From: Lachnospiraceae bacterium
Lineage (GTDB): Bacteria > Bacillota > Clostridia > Lachnospirales > Lachnospiraceae
DNA length: 35,063 nucleotides
Direction: 5' to 3'
NCBI GenBank assembly: GCA_910575155.1
Contig: CAJTDX010000033.1
Coordinates: 1 to 35,063 of the forward strand
Position numbers and translations under genes: made by a program. The notes beneath the pieces are model-generated. The model saw nothing but the letters and a program-made list of their open reading frames with translations, made no database searches and had not been told where the DNA came from. Position 1 is the first letter of the stretch. Each line of letters opens with the position of its first letter. This document shows positions 1-7,965 of the stretch, piece by piece.

Positions 1-154
1 AGATGTGTGTCTCACAAGGTCCTCATTTTACTCATTTATTCTGTTTTTTGTTGCCCTGTCAGGCTAAATTATAATCTGCCAGCAGGATATGGAGCTTCTG
101 CTGTGACATAGTATTTTTTAGGCATCATCCCCTTCCTGATATAGATGGAATCCT

Positions 155-865
155 CTAATCTTTTTGGATTTTATGCAGCAGCTCTTGGAAATTCTGTGCA
201 TTTTCTTCAAACTGGGGCAGGAATCCCTCCCCAGTGTCATAATGCAGGTAAAGAACTACAAAGGCTGCTGTCCATACCAATTCCATTACTTGGGGCCTGA
301 ATTTCTTTTCCATCTTCCTGAAAATTATGCTTGTCTCCATGATAACCTTCTGCCATTTGATAAAAAATTCATCCTCAATGGGAATCCCACAATGCCCCAG
401 CCACTCCCTCACAGTATGGGATTCTGCATTGTCACCACATCCAGGGCTGCTGAAAATATATTGGACATCTTCCACAGAAATATCCTTGATGTTCCCTCCT
501 GCATCCCCAACCTGCAAGAATCTCCCTATGGGGAACAGGGCACATACAGATGGCTTGGATTTATGGACCATGCATTTCCTATCTTTCAGCAGGGGGCATC
601 TTTTCACATGCCCCTTGGGTTTGACCCTCACAATGGGGACCCTTGAGTCTTCCCCTGCATAAACCTCACAATACTTTTTTACCAACTTTTCTGGGGGCAT
701 GCCCAGTTCCCTGGACATATTGTAGACATCCCTGGGGTTCAACAAAATGTCTTCCCTATAGGTGCAGCATTTTCCACAGCATGTACAATGGAATTTGAAT
801 GTCCCATCAATGCCAATCTCCCTTCCCCCAAGGCTGGAAATGATGTTTTTTAATGTTTCATCCAT
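155..865 (-). CDS. YkgJ-type cysteine-cluster (metal-binding) protein
   Basis: The protein is about 236 aa if it starts at the ATG at 865, which sits 8-10 nt behind a GGAAAGGAGGAG ribosome binding site; the frame stays open to 1000 without a comparable site. Near residues 27-34 it carries a CTCCGKCC cluster followed by YREDILLNPRDVYNMS. Two further cysteine segments follow, RCPLLKDRKC and SVCALFPIGRF. This is the pattern of the YkgJ/CxxCxxCC family, thought to chelate zinc or iron-sulfur. In clostridia such proteins are usually cytosolic and of unknown substrate. The C-terminal ~90 residues look helical and are not recognised. It lies downstream of the SfsA-like gene on the same strand with a gap of about 100 bp. 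Family assignment is firm; biological role is unknown. Confidence 0.8.
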   Translation of the reverse strand: MDETLKNIISSLGGREIGIDGTFKFHCTCCGKCCTYREDILLNPRDVYNMSRELGMPPEKLVKKYCEVYAGEDSRVPIVRVKPKGHVKRCPLLKDRKCMVHKSKPSVCALFPIGRFLQVGDAGGNIKDISVEDVQYIFSSPGCGDNAESHTVREWLGHCGIPIEDEFFIKWQKVIMETSIIFRKMEKKFRPQVMELVWTAAFVVLYLHYDTGEGFLPQFEENAQNFQELLHKIQKD

Positions 866-963
866 CTTCTTCTCCTCCTTTCCTCCTCCATTGTACCTTC
901 CTTTTCCCTCTTTTAATTTCTTGCAAAAATGCACTTTCTCTGCCCATCCTGCTTCTGCTCCCT

Positions 964-1686
964 TCAGCTTAATAAAACCTTGTCTGTGATGTTCTGGCAT
1001 GACAAAAGGGTGATCCCATCTGGTTCTAACCTTAGGTCAATAACCCAGAATTCAGTATTTTCCTGCAAATCTGCCCCAAAGAGCCTGCTCAGTTCCCTGC
1101 ACAGGAAACCCTTCATCTTGTCATTCAGCCCATGCTGGAACACTGTCAGGAGAATAAACCTCTTATTTCCATTCTCCATCCTTGAAACCATATCCCTATA
1201 CCTTACAGCCTTCCCATCAGTCAGCATCAGGGACTTTACCTGCAACCAGCCATCCCCTGCTGCATTCAGGATGGCATCTGGCACATTGAGTTCAATATAG
1301 GCATCCCCTAATATGAAATCTGGCCCTTCTTCCCTGCTTTCTATTTTCCTGCTGGCTATACATCCACCAGCCAGTTCTTCCATGTGGTGGTTGGCAAGGA
1401 AAAATCCAACTGCCTGCTCAAAAACTATGGGCTGCAAACAAATCCAGCCCTTATTTTCTGTCACTATGCTATCCAGGGAGAAAGCCATCACTGAATATCC
1501 CCCACCATCTGGGCTTTTCCCCTCTGAAACAAGGCATGGTGTCCCACACTCACTGACATTCCCCCTGACAGTTTCAGGGCAGTAAATTTCCAGTTCCTCC
1601 CCATCCAGAACCAAAACTGTTGACTTGTTTTCTTTGGTTAATAAGACAGCCTCCTTCCATTCTTCCTCAAAATAATACTTCTCCAC
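964..1686 (-). CDS. SfsA-like protein (putative DNA-binding/nuclease fold)
   Basis: A 240-aa protein starting at a GTG at 1686, seven bases behind AAGGAGG. The segment CPETVRGNVSECGTPCLVSEG resembles the SfsA stretch that reads like CPNTGRM..L..PGTPVLLSEG. A later segment, LQVKSLMLTDGKAVRYRDMVSRM, resembles the SfsA stretch EVKS.TL..G...FPDA.S.R. SfsA proteins have a PD-(D/E)xK nuclease-like fold and were named for sugar fermentation stimulation; some bind or cleave nucleic acid. In this copy the usual E-V-K appears as Q-V-K, so an acidic catalytic residue may be lost. The N-terminal F-KRPNRF-like motif is not visible. The call rests on pattern memory of the family, not a database search. An unrelated restriction-like fold is the main alternative. 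Confidence 0.45.
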   Translation of the reverse strand: MEKYYFEEEWKEAVLLTKENKSTVLVLDGEELEIYCPETVRGNVSECGTPCLVSEGKSPDGGGYSVMAFSLDSIVTENKGWICLQPIVFEQAVGFFLANHHMEELAGGCIASRKIESREEGPDFILGDAYIELNVPDAILNAAGDGWLQVKSLMLTDGKAVRYRDMVSRMENGNKRFILLTVFQHGLNDKMKGFLCRELSRLFGADLQENTEFWVIDLRLEPDGITLLSCQNITDKVLLS

Positions 1687-1805
1687 AGATTCCTCCTTCC
1701 CCTGCTTTGCTTTCCTGTTCCTTTTTCAGCATAGCACAGGGGGATTTCTGTAAAATTTAGAGAAAATTCCATAGAAAGCCAGCCCTTGCCCTTTAAAAAA
1801 ACACA

Positions 1806-1840
1806 AAAAAACAGGACACACCCCTGTGAATCCTGTTTTT
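1806..1840 (-). terminator. Rho-independent terminator after the SecB-like gene
   Basis: The stem pairs AAAACAGGA with TCCTGTTTT around a loop containing a minor CACA/TGTG pairing. A long A run on the plus strand gives a U tract on the minus-strand transcript. It lies about 125 bp past the stop of the SecB-like gene. A closely related hairpin occurs at 2488-2527. Confidence 0.7.
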
Positions 1841-1963
1841 CTCTTTCCCTTATATTTTGTACCTATAAAAATGCAGCAGGCTTTTGCCCCTTATCCCTGT
1901 CCTCCCTCTATCCCAATGTCCCCTTAACTGTCTGTGTCTGGCTGGAAGCCTGCCAACTTTTTA

Positions 1964-2341
1964 TCACCCACATACAGGCTCCAGGTCTTTTTTCTCCACT
2001 GCAACCTCCATCAAGCCACTTTCTATTGAGAGCATCCTTATAATCTGGTCTGCATAAGGGAACAGGCTGTCATAGCACTTCAGCTGTTCCTCTTTTGGAA
2101 ATTTGCCATTTTTAATGCCATCCACATGGAAAATCCCCTCCAAAACCAGTTTAAGGTGAAATTTACTGGAATCTTCCATCCCCAAATATTGTTCCAGCAC
2201 TGCCACTGCCATGTCTTCTCCTGGTTCAAAACTGACAGAAAATTCCATATGGTCTGACAGACTGACCTCCCCAGACTCTTCCAGTTCATTCAGCAGCTCC
2301 AGCCTGCTGATCTTGTAGCCTAACAGTTCTACTTTTCCCAT
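1964..2341 (-). CDS. SecB-like export chaperone
   Basis: A 125-aa protein from an ATG at 2341 preceded by AAGGAGGAGGAAG. The C-terminal stretch SLFPYADQIIRMLSIESGL matches the SecB signature LFPYAR..I..L....G-P. The middle (FHLKLVLEGIFHV) fits the beta strands and the 'v.G.F' segment of that fold. SecB holds secretory proteins unfolded for SecA; in many Gram-positives SecB-like proteins are solitary or belong to toxin-antitoxin-chaperone modules. No adjacent HigBA-type pair is visible here, since its neighbours are the SfsA-like and Rpn genes. The XRE gene at 3671 and the HigA-like gene at 8802 are further away. Substrate is unknown. It could serve the large exported proteins coded at the right side of the window, but that is inference. 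Confidence 0.6.
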   Translation of the reverse strand: MGKVELLGYKISRLELLNELEESGEVSLSDHMEFSVSFEPGEDMAVAVLEQYLGMEDSSKFHLKLVLEGIFHVDGIKNGKFPKEEQLKCYDSLFPYADQIIRMLSIESGLMEVAVEKKDLEPVCG

Positions 2342-2351
2342 CTTCCTCCTC

Positions 2352-2413
2352 CTTTTCCCAGTCTAATCCTTGTATTTCATTGCTTTTCCCAGTCTAATCC
2401 TTGCATTTCATCA
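2352..2413. repeat. 31-bp tandem duplication upstream of the SecB-like gene
   Basis: Two near-identical 31-bp units (2352-2382 and 2383-2413), each containing TTTTCCCAGTCTAATCCTTG, sit immediately upstream of the ribosome binding site. A recent slip or unequal crossover is likely. The second unit would be in the 5' leader. Confidence 0.8.
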
Positions 2414-2487
2414 CTGCCCTGCAAGCATACCATAAGAAAGTGCCTTATAAACCCTGCAAAAACCAGCCCTGCCCTTTAAAAATCCAC

Positions 2488-2527
2488 AAAAAAAGCAGGA
2501 CAGCATATCTCTGTGAACCCTGCTTTT
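2488..2527 (-). terminator. Rho-independent terminator after the Rpn-family gene
   Basis: The stem AAAAGCAGG / CCTGCTTTT is followed on the minus strand by a U tract. It ends the transcript of the Rpn-family gene, whose stop is at 2581. The surrounding 60 bp is similar to the region at 1785-1840. Confidence 0.7.
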
Positions 2528-2580
2528 CTGACACTTCTATTAAGAACCCTTACAATATAGACAATGGAACCTGCCAAAAA

Positions 2581-3438
2581 TTATGTTGCCATCTGCAACT
2601 CTTCCTTCTGGATTTCCAATACAGCCTCTCTGGACAACCCTGAATACCTGATAATCTTCTCCAATGGCTCATTCCCATGTATCATTTCCCTTGCCATCTC
2701 TTTCTTAGCCTCATACTTTTCACTTTCCACATATGACCTCATCACTTCTTCCTGATCATACAGCTCCATCAACATGCTCAGCACCTCCTGCTCTTTTCTT
2801 TCCAGATACTCCTTCAATACATCCCTGTCCTTACATATCCTGATGGTCTCTTTGATTGCCTTCCTTGTCCTGCCATAAGCCTTCACCTGCTCATTGCACA
2901 CTTTTGTGAATACTACATACTGGTTTATTATATCCCCCTCTTTGCCATCATAGATCATTTTCACTTTTAAATCCAGGCAGACCTGCTCCCCACCAAAAAA
3001 TTCCCCTGCAAATGAAATCTCTTCTGGCCTTGTCTTCCTGTCCCCAGTATAGATGACATAAACCTCTGGCTTTGGCATCTTTAATTTTTTACTGTTATAT
3101 ATGTTCTGCCTGGTTTCATTGAAATATTCCCTGTATGTCTGCACAAGGTACATCAATGCCCTGAATATGATATTGGGTGTCCATGTGGACTGGCTTTCTA
3201 TCAGAATCAATAAAGTTGAGCCTACCCTGAAGCCTATATCATTATAGATGTCATTTACAAGGACATTGCTGACTGTGACATCTTGCAGGTCATCTTCTGT
3301 AACACCCCTGTCCTCTGGGTGCAAAGCCTGGTACAGCTGCACCAAATACTTTTTTTCTTTGAATAATGAAGTAAAGACACTATCTTTCAAGGTGTGCTTT
3401 ACTATCCCATCATCATTCTTCTCCTCTTTCTCTCCCAA
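2581..3438 (-). CDS. Rpn family / PDDEXK_2 transposase-like nuclease
   Basis: A 285-aa protein starting at a TTG at 3438, eight bases behind AGGAGGTG. The N-terminal part (KDSVFTSLFKEKKYLVQLYQ) and the nuclease core NDIGFRVGSTLLILIESQST are typical of the Rpn/PDDEXK_2 family. The D and the E-x-Q of that core match the catalytic D...ExQ pattern. These proteins act as recombination-promoting or abortive-infection-type DNases and are abundant in clostridial genomes. The C-terminal ~90 residues are rich in K and E (KEYLERKEQEVLSMLMEL), as in family members with a coiled tail. The active-site residues look intact. It is monocistronic with its own promoter and terminator. Confidence 0.85.
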   Translation of the reverse strand: MGEKEEKNDDGIVKHTLKDSVFTSLFKEKKYLVQLYQALHPEDRGVTEDDLQDVTVSNVLVNDIYNDIGFRVGSTLLILIESQSTWTPNIIFRALMYLVQTYREYFNETRQNIYNSKKLKMPKPEVYVIYTGDRKTRPEEISFAGEFFGGEQVCLDLKVKMIYDGKEGDIINQYVVFTKVCNEQVKAYGRTRKAIKETIRICKDRDVLKEYLERKEQEVLSMLMELYDQEEVMRSYVESEKYEAKKEMAREMIHGNEPLEKIIRYSGLSREAVLEIQKEELQMAT

Positions 3439-3474
3439 CTCTTCACCTCCTGTATAACTTTGTTCCTCATTACA

Positions 3475-3503
3475 ATATTAACATGAATTGTTTTTATTTT
3501 CAA
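3475..3503 (-). promoter_or_regulatory. Sigma-A-type promoter of the Rpn-family gene
   Basis: The minus strand reads TTGAAA, a 17-bp spacer, then TAATAT, about 37 bp upstream of the TTG start at 3438. Both boxes are close to consensus and the spacing is ideal. Confidence 0.6.
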
Positions 3504-3670
3504 TTTCAAAATCTGCCTGCTGCATGGATAAGGCAATGTACTGCTTTCCCAAGATGAATATATAAATTTTACATGGACTGTGGGGCTAAGGAATTGGAGG
3601 GATGGGGAAGGAAGCCTTGCTTATAATTTCTCCCCCATCCCCCTCATTTTCCCAGTGGCTTTTTCAAAGG

Positions 3671-4006
3671 CTACTTATTGTTGTTATAGAGAGCAATGCA
3701 TTCATCAACCACATTTTCCACAATCCTTACCTGCTGTGGGGTCAGCTTATCCAGCTTTTCAGACAGCAGGAGCTTGTCCTTGTCAATAATATCCCCTGTC
3801 AGGAGGTAGTCTGTGCTTACCCCTAATGCAGCAGCCACTTTCATCAGGTTCTCTGGCCTCATCCCCCTCTTTCCTGATTCAGCATATGACACAAACTGAG
3901 TGGTTAATTCACTCAGTTCAGCCAGAGCCTCCTGGGTCAGCCCCAGTTTCTTCCTCCTCTCCATGATCCTTTGTCCCATTTCTTTGAGGTACAGTTCCAC
4001 ATTCAT
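3671..4006 (-). CDS. XRE-family transcriptional regulator
   Basis: A protein of 111 aa if it starts at the ATG at 4006 behind GGTGGAAGGA; a GTG at 4018 in the same frame is the alternative. An HTH_3 domain covers about residues 10-70 (GQRIMERRKKLGLTQEALAELSE followed by YAESGKRGMRPENLMKVAAALGVSTDYLLTG). The remaining C-terminus (KLDKLTPQQVRIVENVVDECI) looks like a helical dimer tail. A 10-bp perfect inverted repeat lies about 40 bp upstream and between divergent promoters, so it probably represses itself and possibly the plus-strand gene at 4209. Such regulators are common on mobile elements. Confidence 0.9.
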   Translation of the reverse strand: MNVELYLKEMGQRIMERRKKLGLTQEALAELSELTTQFVSYAESGKRGMRPENLMKVAAALGVSTDYLLTGDIIDKDKLLLSEKLDKLTPQQVRIVENVVDECIALYNNNK

Positions 4007-4043
4007 CTTTCCTTCCACCTTTCTTCTTATTGTGAAATTCTAT

Positions 4044-4070
4044 CAACATTACACTTGTTTTGTAATGTTG
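4044..4070. promoter_or_regulatory. Palindromic operator between divergent genes
   Basis: CAACATTACA and its exact reverse complement TGTAATGTTG are separated by 7 bp. On the minus strand it overlaps a plausible promoter (TTACAA, 17-bp spacer, TAGAAT) for the XRE gene. On the plus strand a promoter at 4076-4103 begins six bases beyond it. It is the likely binding site of the XRE protein coded next to it. Confidence 0.6.
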
Positions 4071-4075
4071 GTCTG

Positions 4076-4103
4076 TTGACAAATTTCAACTATATGCTAT
4101 CAT
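4076..4103 (+). promoter_or_regulatory. Promoter for the gene at 4209
   Basis: A perfect TTGACA -35 box, a 16-bp spacer and TATCAT lie about 105 bp upstream of the plus-strand gene. The -35 box lies just beside the palindromic operator. Confidence 0.5.
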
Positions 4104-4208
4104 TTATGGATACAGCCATTCCCACTGCCCAATGCATTTTTGCCAGAAAAGCCAAAGGCATGGATGGTATATGCTTGGCATATCAAATGAAAAGGAGGCT
4201 GATTTTTT

Positions 4209-4856
4209 ATGTCAGGCAAAGTAACCCAATTTATGAAAACACAGAAGTACAGGTTTGATTTTGGTGCAGATGGCAAGCTGTACACCACCATCTTCCATGG
4301 GAAAATCCCACAGCCAGAATTAAGGGGCATGGTTTCCTCCCTGCAAAACTGCCTGTATGGAAAAACCCCAGATGTGATATTCTCATACCTGAAGCTGCAC
4401 CACCTGGAATTTTCAAACTTTCACAGCACTGAATCCACATTGGGGAAGGAGAAAGCCATGGGGTGGGCAGCCTATCTCCTACACTCTGACACTTATGGAA
4501 AAGTGGAGGAAATCCTTGGGGATGCTGACATTTATTATTCTGTCATGGACTGCCAGGAAAGCTCCCCTGAAGGATACTGTGAAGGCTGTTACTATGCATT
4601 AAGCAGGCTGCCACTTGGGGATGGGGAGTTCCAGCATAATTTTATTGGGCAGGCTTATCTCTGCCATAGGGAAACCTGTGAGGAATGTGGATATTTTGCC
4701 ATCAGGAAAGCTATTGGGAATGTCCTTTACACCATTGACAGCTCAGAGGGCAAGCCTGTCCTCCCAACTTTTGGATGTGTGGACATGGCTGCCCTGTTAG
4801 CAGAAATTGAGACTATCAATTCCAAAGAGGATGCCATCAAAACAGCCATTAAATAG
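4209..4856 (+). CDS. Uncharacterised cysteine-rich protein
   Basis: A 215-aa protein from an ATG preceded by AAAGGAGG about nine bases upstream. I do not recognise the family. The N-terminal half has a beta-rich start (KYRFDFGADGKLYTTIFHGKI). The C-terminal half holds paired cysteines (GYCEGCYY, CHRETCEECGYF), which could bind a metal. It has no signal peptide or membrane segment, so it is probably cytosolic. It has its own promoter, is divergent from the XRE regulator across a palindromic operator, and is followed by a hairpin terminator, so it looks like a real single-gene unit under XRE control. Codon use is CG-free like its neighbours. Confidence 0.65.
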   Translation: MSGKVTQFMKTQKYRFDFGADGKLYTTIFHGKIPQPELRGMVSSLQNCLYGKTPDVIFSYLKLHHLEFSNFHSTESTLGKEKAMGWAAYLLHSDTYGKVEEILGDADIYYSVMDCQESSPEGYCEGCYYALSRLPLGDGEFQHNFIGQAYLCHRETCEECGYFAIRKAIGNVLYTIDSSEGKPVLPTFGCVDMAALLAEIETINSKEDAIKTAIK

Positions 4857-4912
4857 CACTGGCATCAGGCAGTCCCAAACATGAGATATTGAACATAAGA
4901 TCATTGATACAG

Positions 4913-4944
4913 GCTCTGGTGGGCATCACCCATCAGGGCTTTTT
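4913..4944 (+). terminator. Terminator after the gene at 4209
   Basis: An 11-bp stem with two GU pairs (GCTCTGGTGGG / CCCATCAGGGC) is followed by five T. It lies 57 bp after the stop codon. Confidence 0.6.
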
Positions 4945-5147
4945 CAACCCAAAAATAATATGCCTGTAACCTGCCCCATCACTGCTGCACAGCAGTTTCC
5001 TAAGTGGGGGAACATGCATTTTCCATCCTTCCATACAAGGAAGGAAAGGGAAGAAAAAGCAAAGAAAAAGAAGGGGTTTTCCTTCCCCTTCCCATCATTT
5101 TTCCATATCCCTGTTTTTATCAGTTATTTCCCAATATCCTCCCCCTC

Positions 5148-5447
5148 TCACAGCTCCACACCTTTAACCATATCCAGGGAAACCAACATCCCCACAGTAT
5201 CTTTTACCCCTGCCAAATAAGACAGGTCTGAGTATCTATGGTTTGTAGCCCTGACATCTGAAACATAATTGTTTATAATTTTTACCTGCCCCACTGTCAG
5301 CCCAAGCCCCAGGAACTCCTCTTCTGCCTTATCCTCCTCCCTGCTGCATTTCTGATATATTTCATCATCCCAAATAAGGGCATCCCTGCTTCTGTCAATA
5401 AAGTTTCCCAAGCCTTTTTTCAATAAGTCATCTATCAGTCTGTCCAA
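5148..5447 (-). CDS. Small helical protein of unknown function
   Basis: A 99-aa protein beginning at a TTG at 5447 behind GGGGGAGGAAGG; an ATG slightly upstream runs into a stop in another frame, so TTG decides the start. The sequence is acidic and mostly helical (YQKCSREEDKAEEEFLGLGL, then VKIINNYVSDVRATNHRYSDLSYLAGVKDTVGMLVSL). It resembles the short clostridial hypothetical proteins that end in a helix of the type 'Y..G...G..L'. Function is not known. It is coded just downstream of the signal peptidase gene on the same strand, 57 bp away from that gene's stop. Confidence 0.5.
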   Translation of the reverse strand: MDRLIDDLLKKGLGNFIDRSRDALIWDDEIYQKCSREEDKAEEEFLGLGLTVGQVKIINNYVSDVRATNHRYSDLSYLAGVKDTVGMLVSLDMVKGVEL

Positions 5448-5504
5448 GCCTTCCTCCCCCTTTTCTCCATCTTTTCAAATATTTTTCTGCCCCTGCATGC
5501 AATA

Positions 5505-6008
5505 TCACAGCCAGCCAATCCTTGTGAATGGGAAGGCTATCAGCCTTGCCTTTGCCTTGAGGTTTGCAGCAGGCACATATTTTTGTTTCCAGAACCTGCT
5601 GTCATTTGAATTGTTCCTGTTGTCCCCAAGGAAAAAATAATGCCCTTCTGGAACTTTGTAAACCCCATCCCCCCTCCTGTTCTGGGGGCCATTGGTGAAA
5701 GAATTATCCAGTTCAACACCATCAGCATATACTTTGCCATTTTTTACCACAATTGTCTCCCCTGGAAGCCCAACCACCCTTTTGATATAGAGCATCTGTG
5801 GATGGTCTGGTGGTGTAAACACCAGGACATCATACCTTTCAATATCCCCTTCCCCTATCCCATATCTGGAACAGATGACATGGTTCCCAGGCTCAATGGT
5901 CCCTGCCATGCTTTCTGTTGGGACAACAGTCAGCATGAACACACACTTAAATAAAATAACTACAATAACCAAAACTGCCACATAAATGATAAATCCTCTC
6001 CTCTTCAA
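5505..6008 (-). CDS. lepB: Signal peptidase I (first copy)
   Basis: A 167-aa type I signal peptidase if translation starts at the TTG at 6008, which follows GGGAGAGGAGG; the frame runs open to 6191 only because the leader is tandemly duplicated. Residues 6-29 form one membrane anchor. Then come VPTESM with nucleophile Ser33, YIKRVVGLPGE with general-base Lys76, and the conserved GDNRNNSNDSR box. The enzyme removes signal peptides from Sec-exported proteins at the outer face of the membrane. The short length with one anchor is the Gram-positive Sip form. It is paralogous to the copy at 22044, with which it shares most motifs. Catalytic residues are intact. Confidence 0.92.
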   Translation of the reverse strand: MKRRGFIIYVAVLVIVVILFKCVFMLTVVPTESMAGTIEPGNHVICSRYGIGEGDIERYDVLVFTPPDHPQMLYIKRVVGLPGETIVVKNGKVYADGVELDNSFTNGPQNRRGDGVYKVPEGHYFFLGDNRNNSNDSRFWKQKYVPAANLKAKARLIAFPFTRIGWL

Positions 6009-6215
6009 AATAACTGCCTCCTCTCCCTTTCTTTTTCCATATCTTACCACTGGCCATCCTTGGAAGGCTTTTGCAGAAACCATCCACTCATTTGGAGGCC
6101 CTCCTGTTTCCCTCCAAAATAACTGCCTCCCCTCCCTTCTTTTTCCATATCTTACCACTAGCCATCCCTGGAAGATTTTTGCAGAGACCATTAAACCATT
6201 TGGGTGTTCCTTCTA
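6007..6215. repeat. ~109-bp tandem duplication of the signal peptidase leader
   Basis: Two similar units start at 6007 and 6116, each with AAAATAACTGCCTCC and the block TTTTTCCATATCTTACCACT. Each carries a copy of the GGAGG ribosome binding site and the first codons. It duplicates the leader of the signal peptidase gene, so only the proximal copy drives the enzyme. Confidence 0.75.
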
Positions 6216-6332
6216 TATAATATAGGGAGGTTCCCCATGGGGCAGTTAAAATTTCCATATCCCCTCCCTACCATATTTAATAATGTAAATGTAAAAAAAC
6301 CATTGGAGGACAGAAAGAAAGGAAGTATAAGA

Positions 6333-6830
6333 ATGGGAAAAGGGAATGGAAGGTGTGCATGCTGCACTACAGAAAATATTGGATTAGATTTGTCAAGCTG
6401 CTGGATGGATGGGGAAACTGGCACTGGGCATGGATGCAGGAGGCCACCCATCAAAACAGTTGCAGTCATAAAACCCATTGACATAGAAATTAGGAACAGG
6501 ATTGGTGGTTTCTTCAGGGGGTACAATATCATTTCATATGGATTCACAGATGCATCCCTGAACATTGATGTGGTATTCTTACTGAATGGCTATGCCTGCC
6601 TTTGCAGGGATGGCATTGCCACAGCCAAGCCAGGGAATACCACAGTCTCCCTGGTTTCAGGGAAGAAACCCAAAGGGCTGATGCAGCAGTTGGGTGACTC
6701 TGAGATTGCTGTTGAGAAAGAGGGGCAGGGAATTTACCACTTCCAATACATGCTTGATTTCCAGGTTGTTGTCCTGGAAGAGCTGCCAAGGCAGGAAAAA
6801 GCATGGCTGGAGGGGCTGATGGCCCAGTAA
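6333..6830 (+). CDS. Conserved clostridial hypothetical protein with altered N-terminus
   Basis: A protein of 165 aa if it starts at the ATG at 6333 behind GGAAGT; the frame is open from 6204. The part PIDIEIRNRIGGFFRGYNIISYGFTDASLNIDVVF...GYACL and the later IEKEG-GIYHF-like segment resemble a widespread Lachnospiraceae family of unknown function. That family has a PLDIEIKN.IG.FF..YNI...K...D...ID....V.GYA core and possibly a nuclease-like fold. The first ~45 residues are cysteine- and glycine-rich and do not look like the family's usual N-terminus, so the gene may be truncated or rebuilt at its 5' end. A hairpin terminator follows. Confidence 0.5.
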   Translation: MGKGNGRCACCTTENIGLDLSSCWMDGETGTGHGCRRPPIKTVAVIKPIDIEIRNRIGGFFRGYNIISYGFTDASLNIDVVFLLNGYACLCRDGIATAKPGNTTVSLVSGKKPKGLMQQLGDSEIAVEKEGQGIYHFQYMLDFQVVVLEELPRQEKAWLEGLMAQ

Positions 6831-6847
6831 AAAATGACACAGAAGAA

Positions 6848-6879
6848 AATGGAATCTGCCATGGGCAGGTTCCATTTTT
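6848..6879 (+). terminator. Terminator after the gene at 6333
   Basis: The stem AATGGAATCTGCC / GGCAGGTTCCATT, with one GU pair, is followed by a T run. It lies 17 bp past the stop. Confidence 0.75.
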
Positions 6880-7056
6880 GCATTCAGGGAAAAGCCATGG
6901 ATACCAGCAGACAACCTTTGTGAAAAAGAAAGCATCATGCCCCACCCCTGGCCCATAATGGAATTACCATACATTTTCAGTGCCATCCAATGCCAATCCA
7001 TGGAAAAAGCCCTGACAGAATCCCTGCCAAGGCTTTTCCTATAAAATGTGCCCTTT

Positions 7057-7395
7057 TTATAAGCACAGTTGAATCCCTATTGCTTTTTTCACCAGCCCAA
7101 CATAGACAGTATGCTGGATGCTCCCCATCTTCCTCTCAAGCCTGTCCTTATTGATTGAAGTGATCTGCTCTGCCAGTACTATGCTTGGCTTTTTCAGCCC
7201 ACATTCCTTAATTAAAACATGGGTTGGAAGCTCTGCCTTGCACATCTTACTTGTAATAGGGATAACAGTAATTACTGGTGAATGCTGGTTGGCTTTATTA
7301 TTAGAAATAACCAGCACAGGCCTTCCACCTGTCTGCATGCTGCTTCCAGCCTCCCCTTCAAGGTCTGCCCAAAAAATATCTCCATATCTGCACAT
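7057..7395 (-). CDS. MazF/PemK-type toxin, no adjacent antitoxin seen
   Basis: A 112-aa protein from an ATG at 7395 preceded by AGAGGAGGACAT. The start YGDIFWADLEG, the block GGRPVLVISNNKAN and the block VITVIPITSK are hallmarks of MazF/PemK/Kid endoribonucleases. IVLAEQITSINKDRL matches the conserved region near the C-terminus. Such toxins cut mRNA at short sequences and are neutralised by a small upstream antitoxin. No convincing antitoxin frame is present between 7396 and 7880, so this is an orphan copy or is controlled in trans, as is common for the EndoA-like lineage in clostridia. The region upstream carries only short tandem repeats. The family call is firm. Confidence 0.88.
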   Translation of the reverse strand: MCRYGDIFWADLEGEAGSSMQTGGRPVLVISNNKANQHSPVITVIPITSKMCKAELPTHVLIKECGLKKPSIVLAEQITSINKDRLERKMGSIQHTVYVGLVKKAIGIQLCL

Positions 7396-7691
7396 TCTAT
7401 GTATGTCCTCCTCTTCTGAAAAATTGTTTTCATATACAAAATGGTCTTTTCCAAAAAAGAAATTTCACAAAAAACAGCCACAGCAATCTTCAAGGACTGC
7501 CATGGCTGATTTATAATACTATAGAAGGTTTTGTTGGAACTGAATACTTTATGTCATTAGAGGAAATATAAATACTGGACTCAATAGTTGTCATACATTA
7601 ACTATAAGAATTATTTTCCTTTCTTCCCACTCCTCTCTCTTTTCCCAGAACCTACATTCCAGGGTATCCCCATTTACTGCTGCCTCTGTCT

Positions 7692-7875
7692 TCCCTCCTC
7701 TTCTTTATTTTGTACACACTAAATATGGATGTTTTCCCTAATTAAATTTTAAGCCCTATGGTTTCCCTCCCTTTCTTTATCTTGTACATGTTAAATATGG
7801 ATGCTTTCCCCAATTAAATTTCAAACCCCATGCCTTCCCTCCCTTTCTTCATTTTCATTACACAATAAATATGGG
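7692..7875. repeat. ~72-bp tandem repeat, about 2.5 copies
   Basis: Units containing TTGTACAN(4)TAAATATGGATG, then CCCTAATTAAATTT or CCCCAATTAAATTT, then CCCTCCCTTTCTT start near 7692, 7764 and 7836. The last is partial. The 480 bp between the MazF gene and the resolvase leader otherwise holds nothing I recognise. Confidence 0.7.
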
Positions 7876-7965
7876 TTATCTGAAAAAATATATTTCAAAG
7901 CTATCTTCCAGCAAGGGGTCATCCATTTCTGCTAAATCCCCACTCCCCATCCCAATGCTATACTC

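Noticed and set aside
164-646. Plus-strand frames opposite the YkgJ gene
   Set aside because: Shadow frames without ribosome binding sites; the minus-strand gene has clear family motifs.
866-1000. 45-residue N-terminal extension of the YkgJ protein
   Set aside because: The internal ATG at 865 has a far better ribosome binding site, and the extension is low-complexity.
7396-7515. Antitoxin gene for the MazF-type toxin
   Set aside because: The only frame here (to 7493) overlaps the toxin and reads no antitoxin-like sequence.
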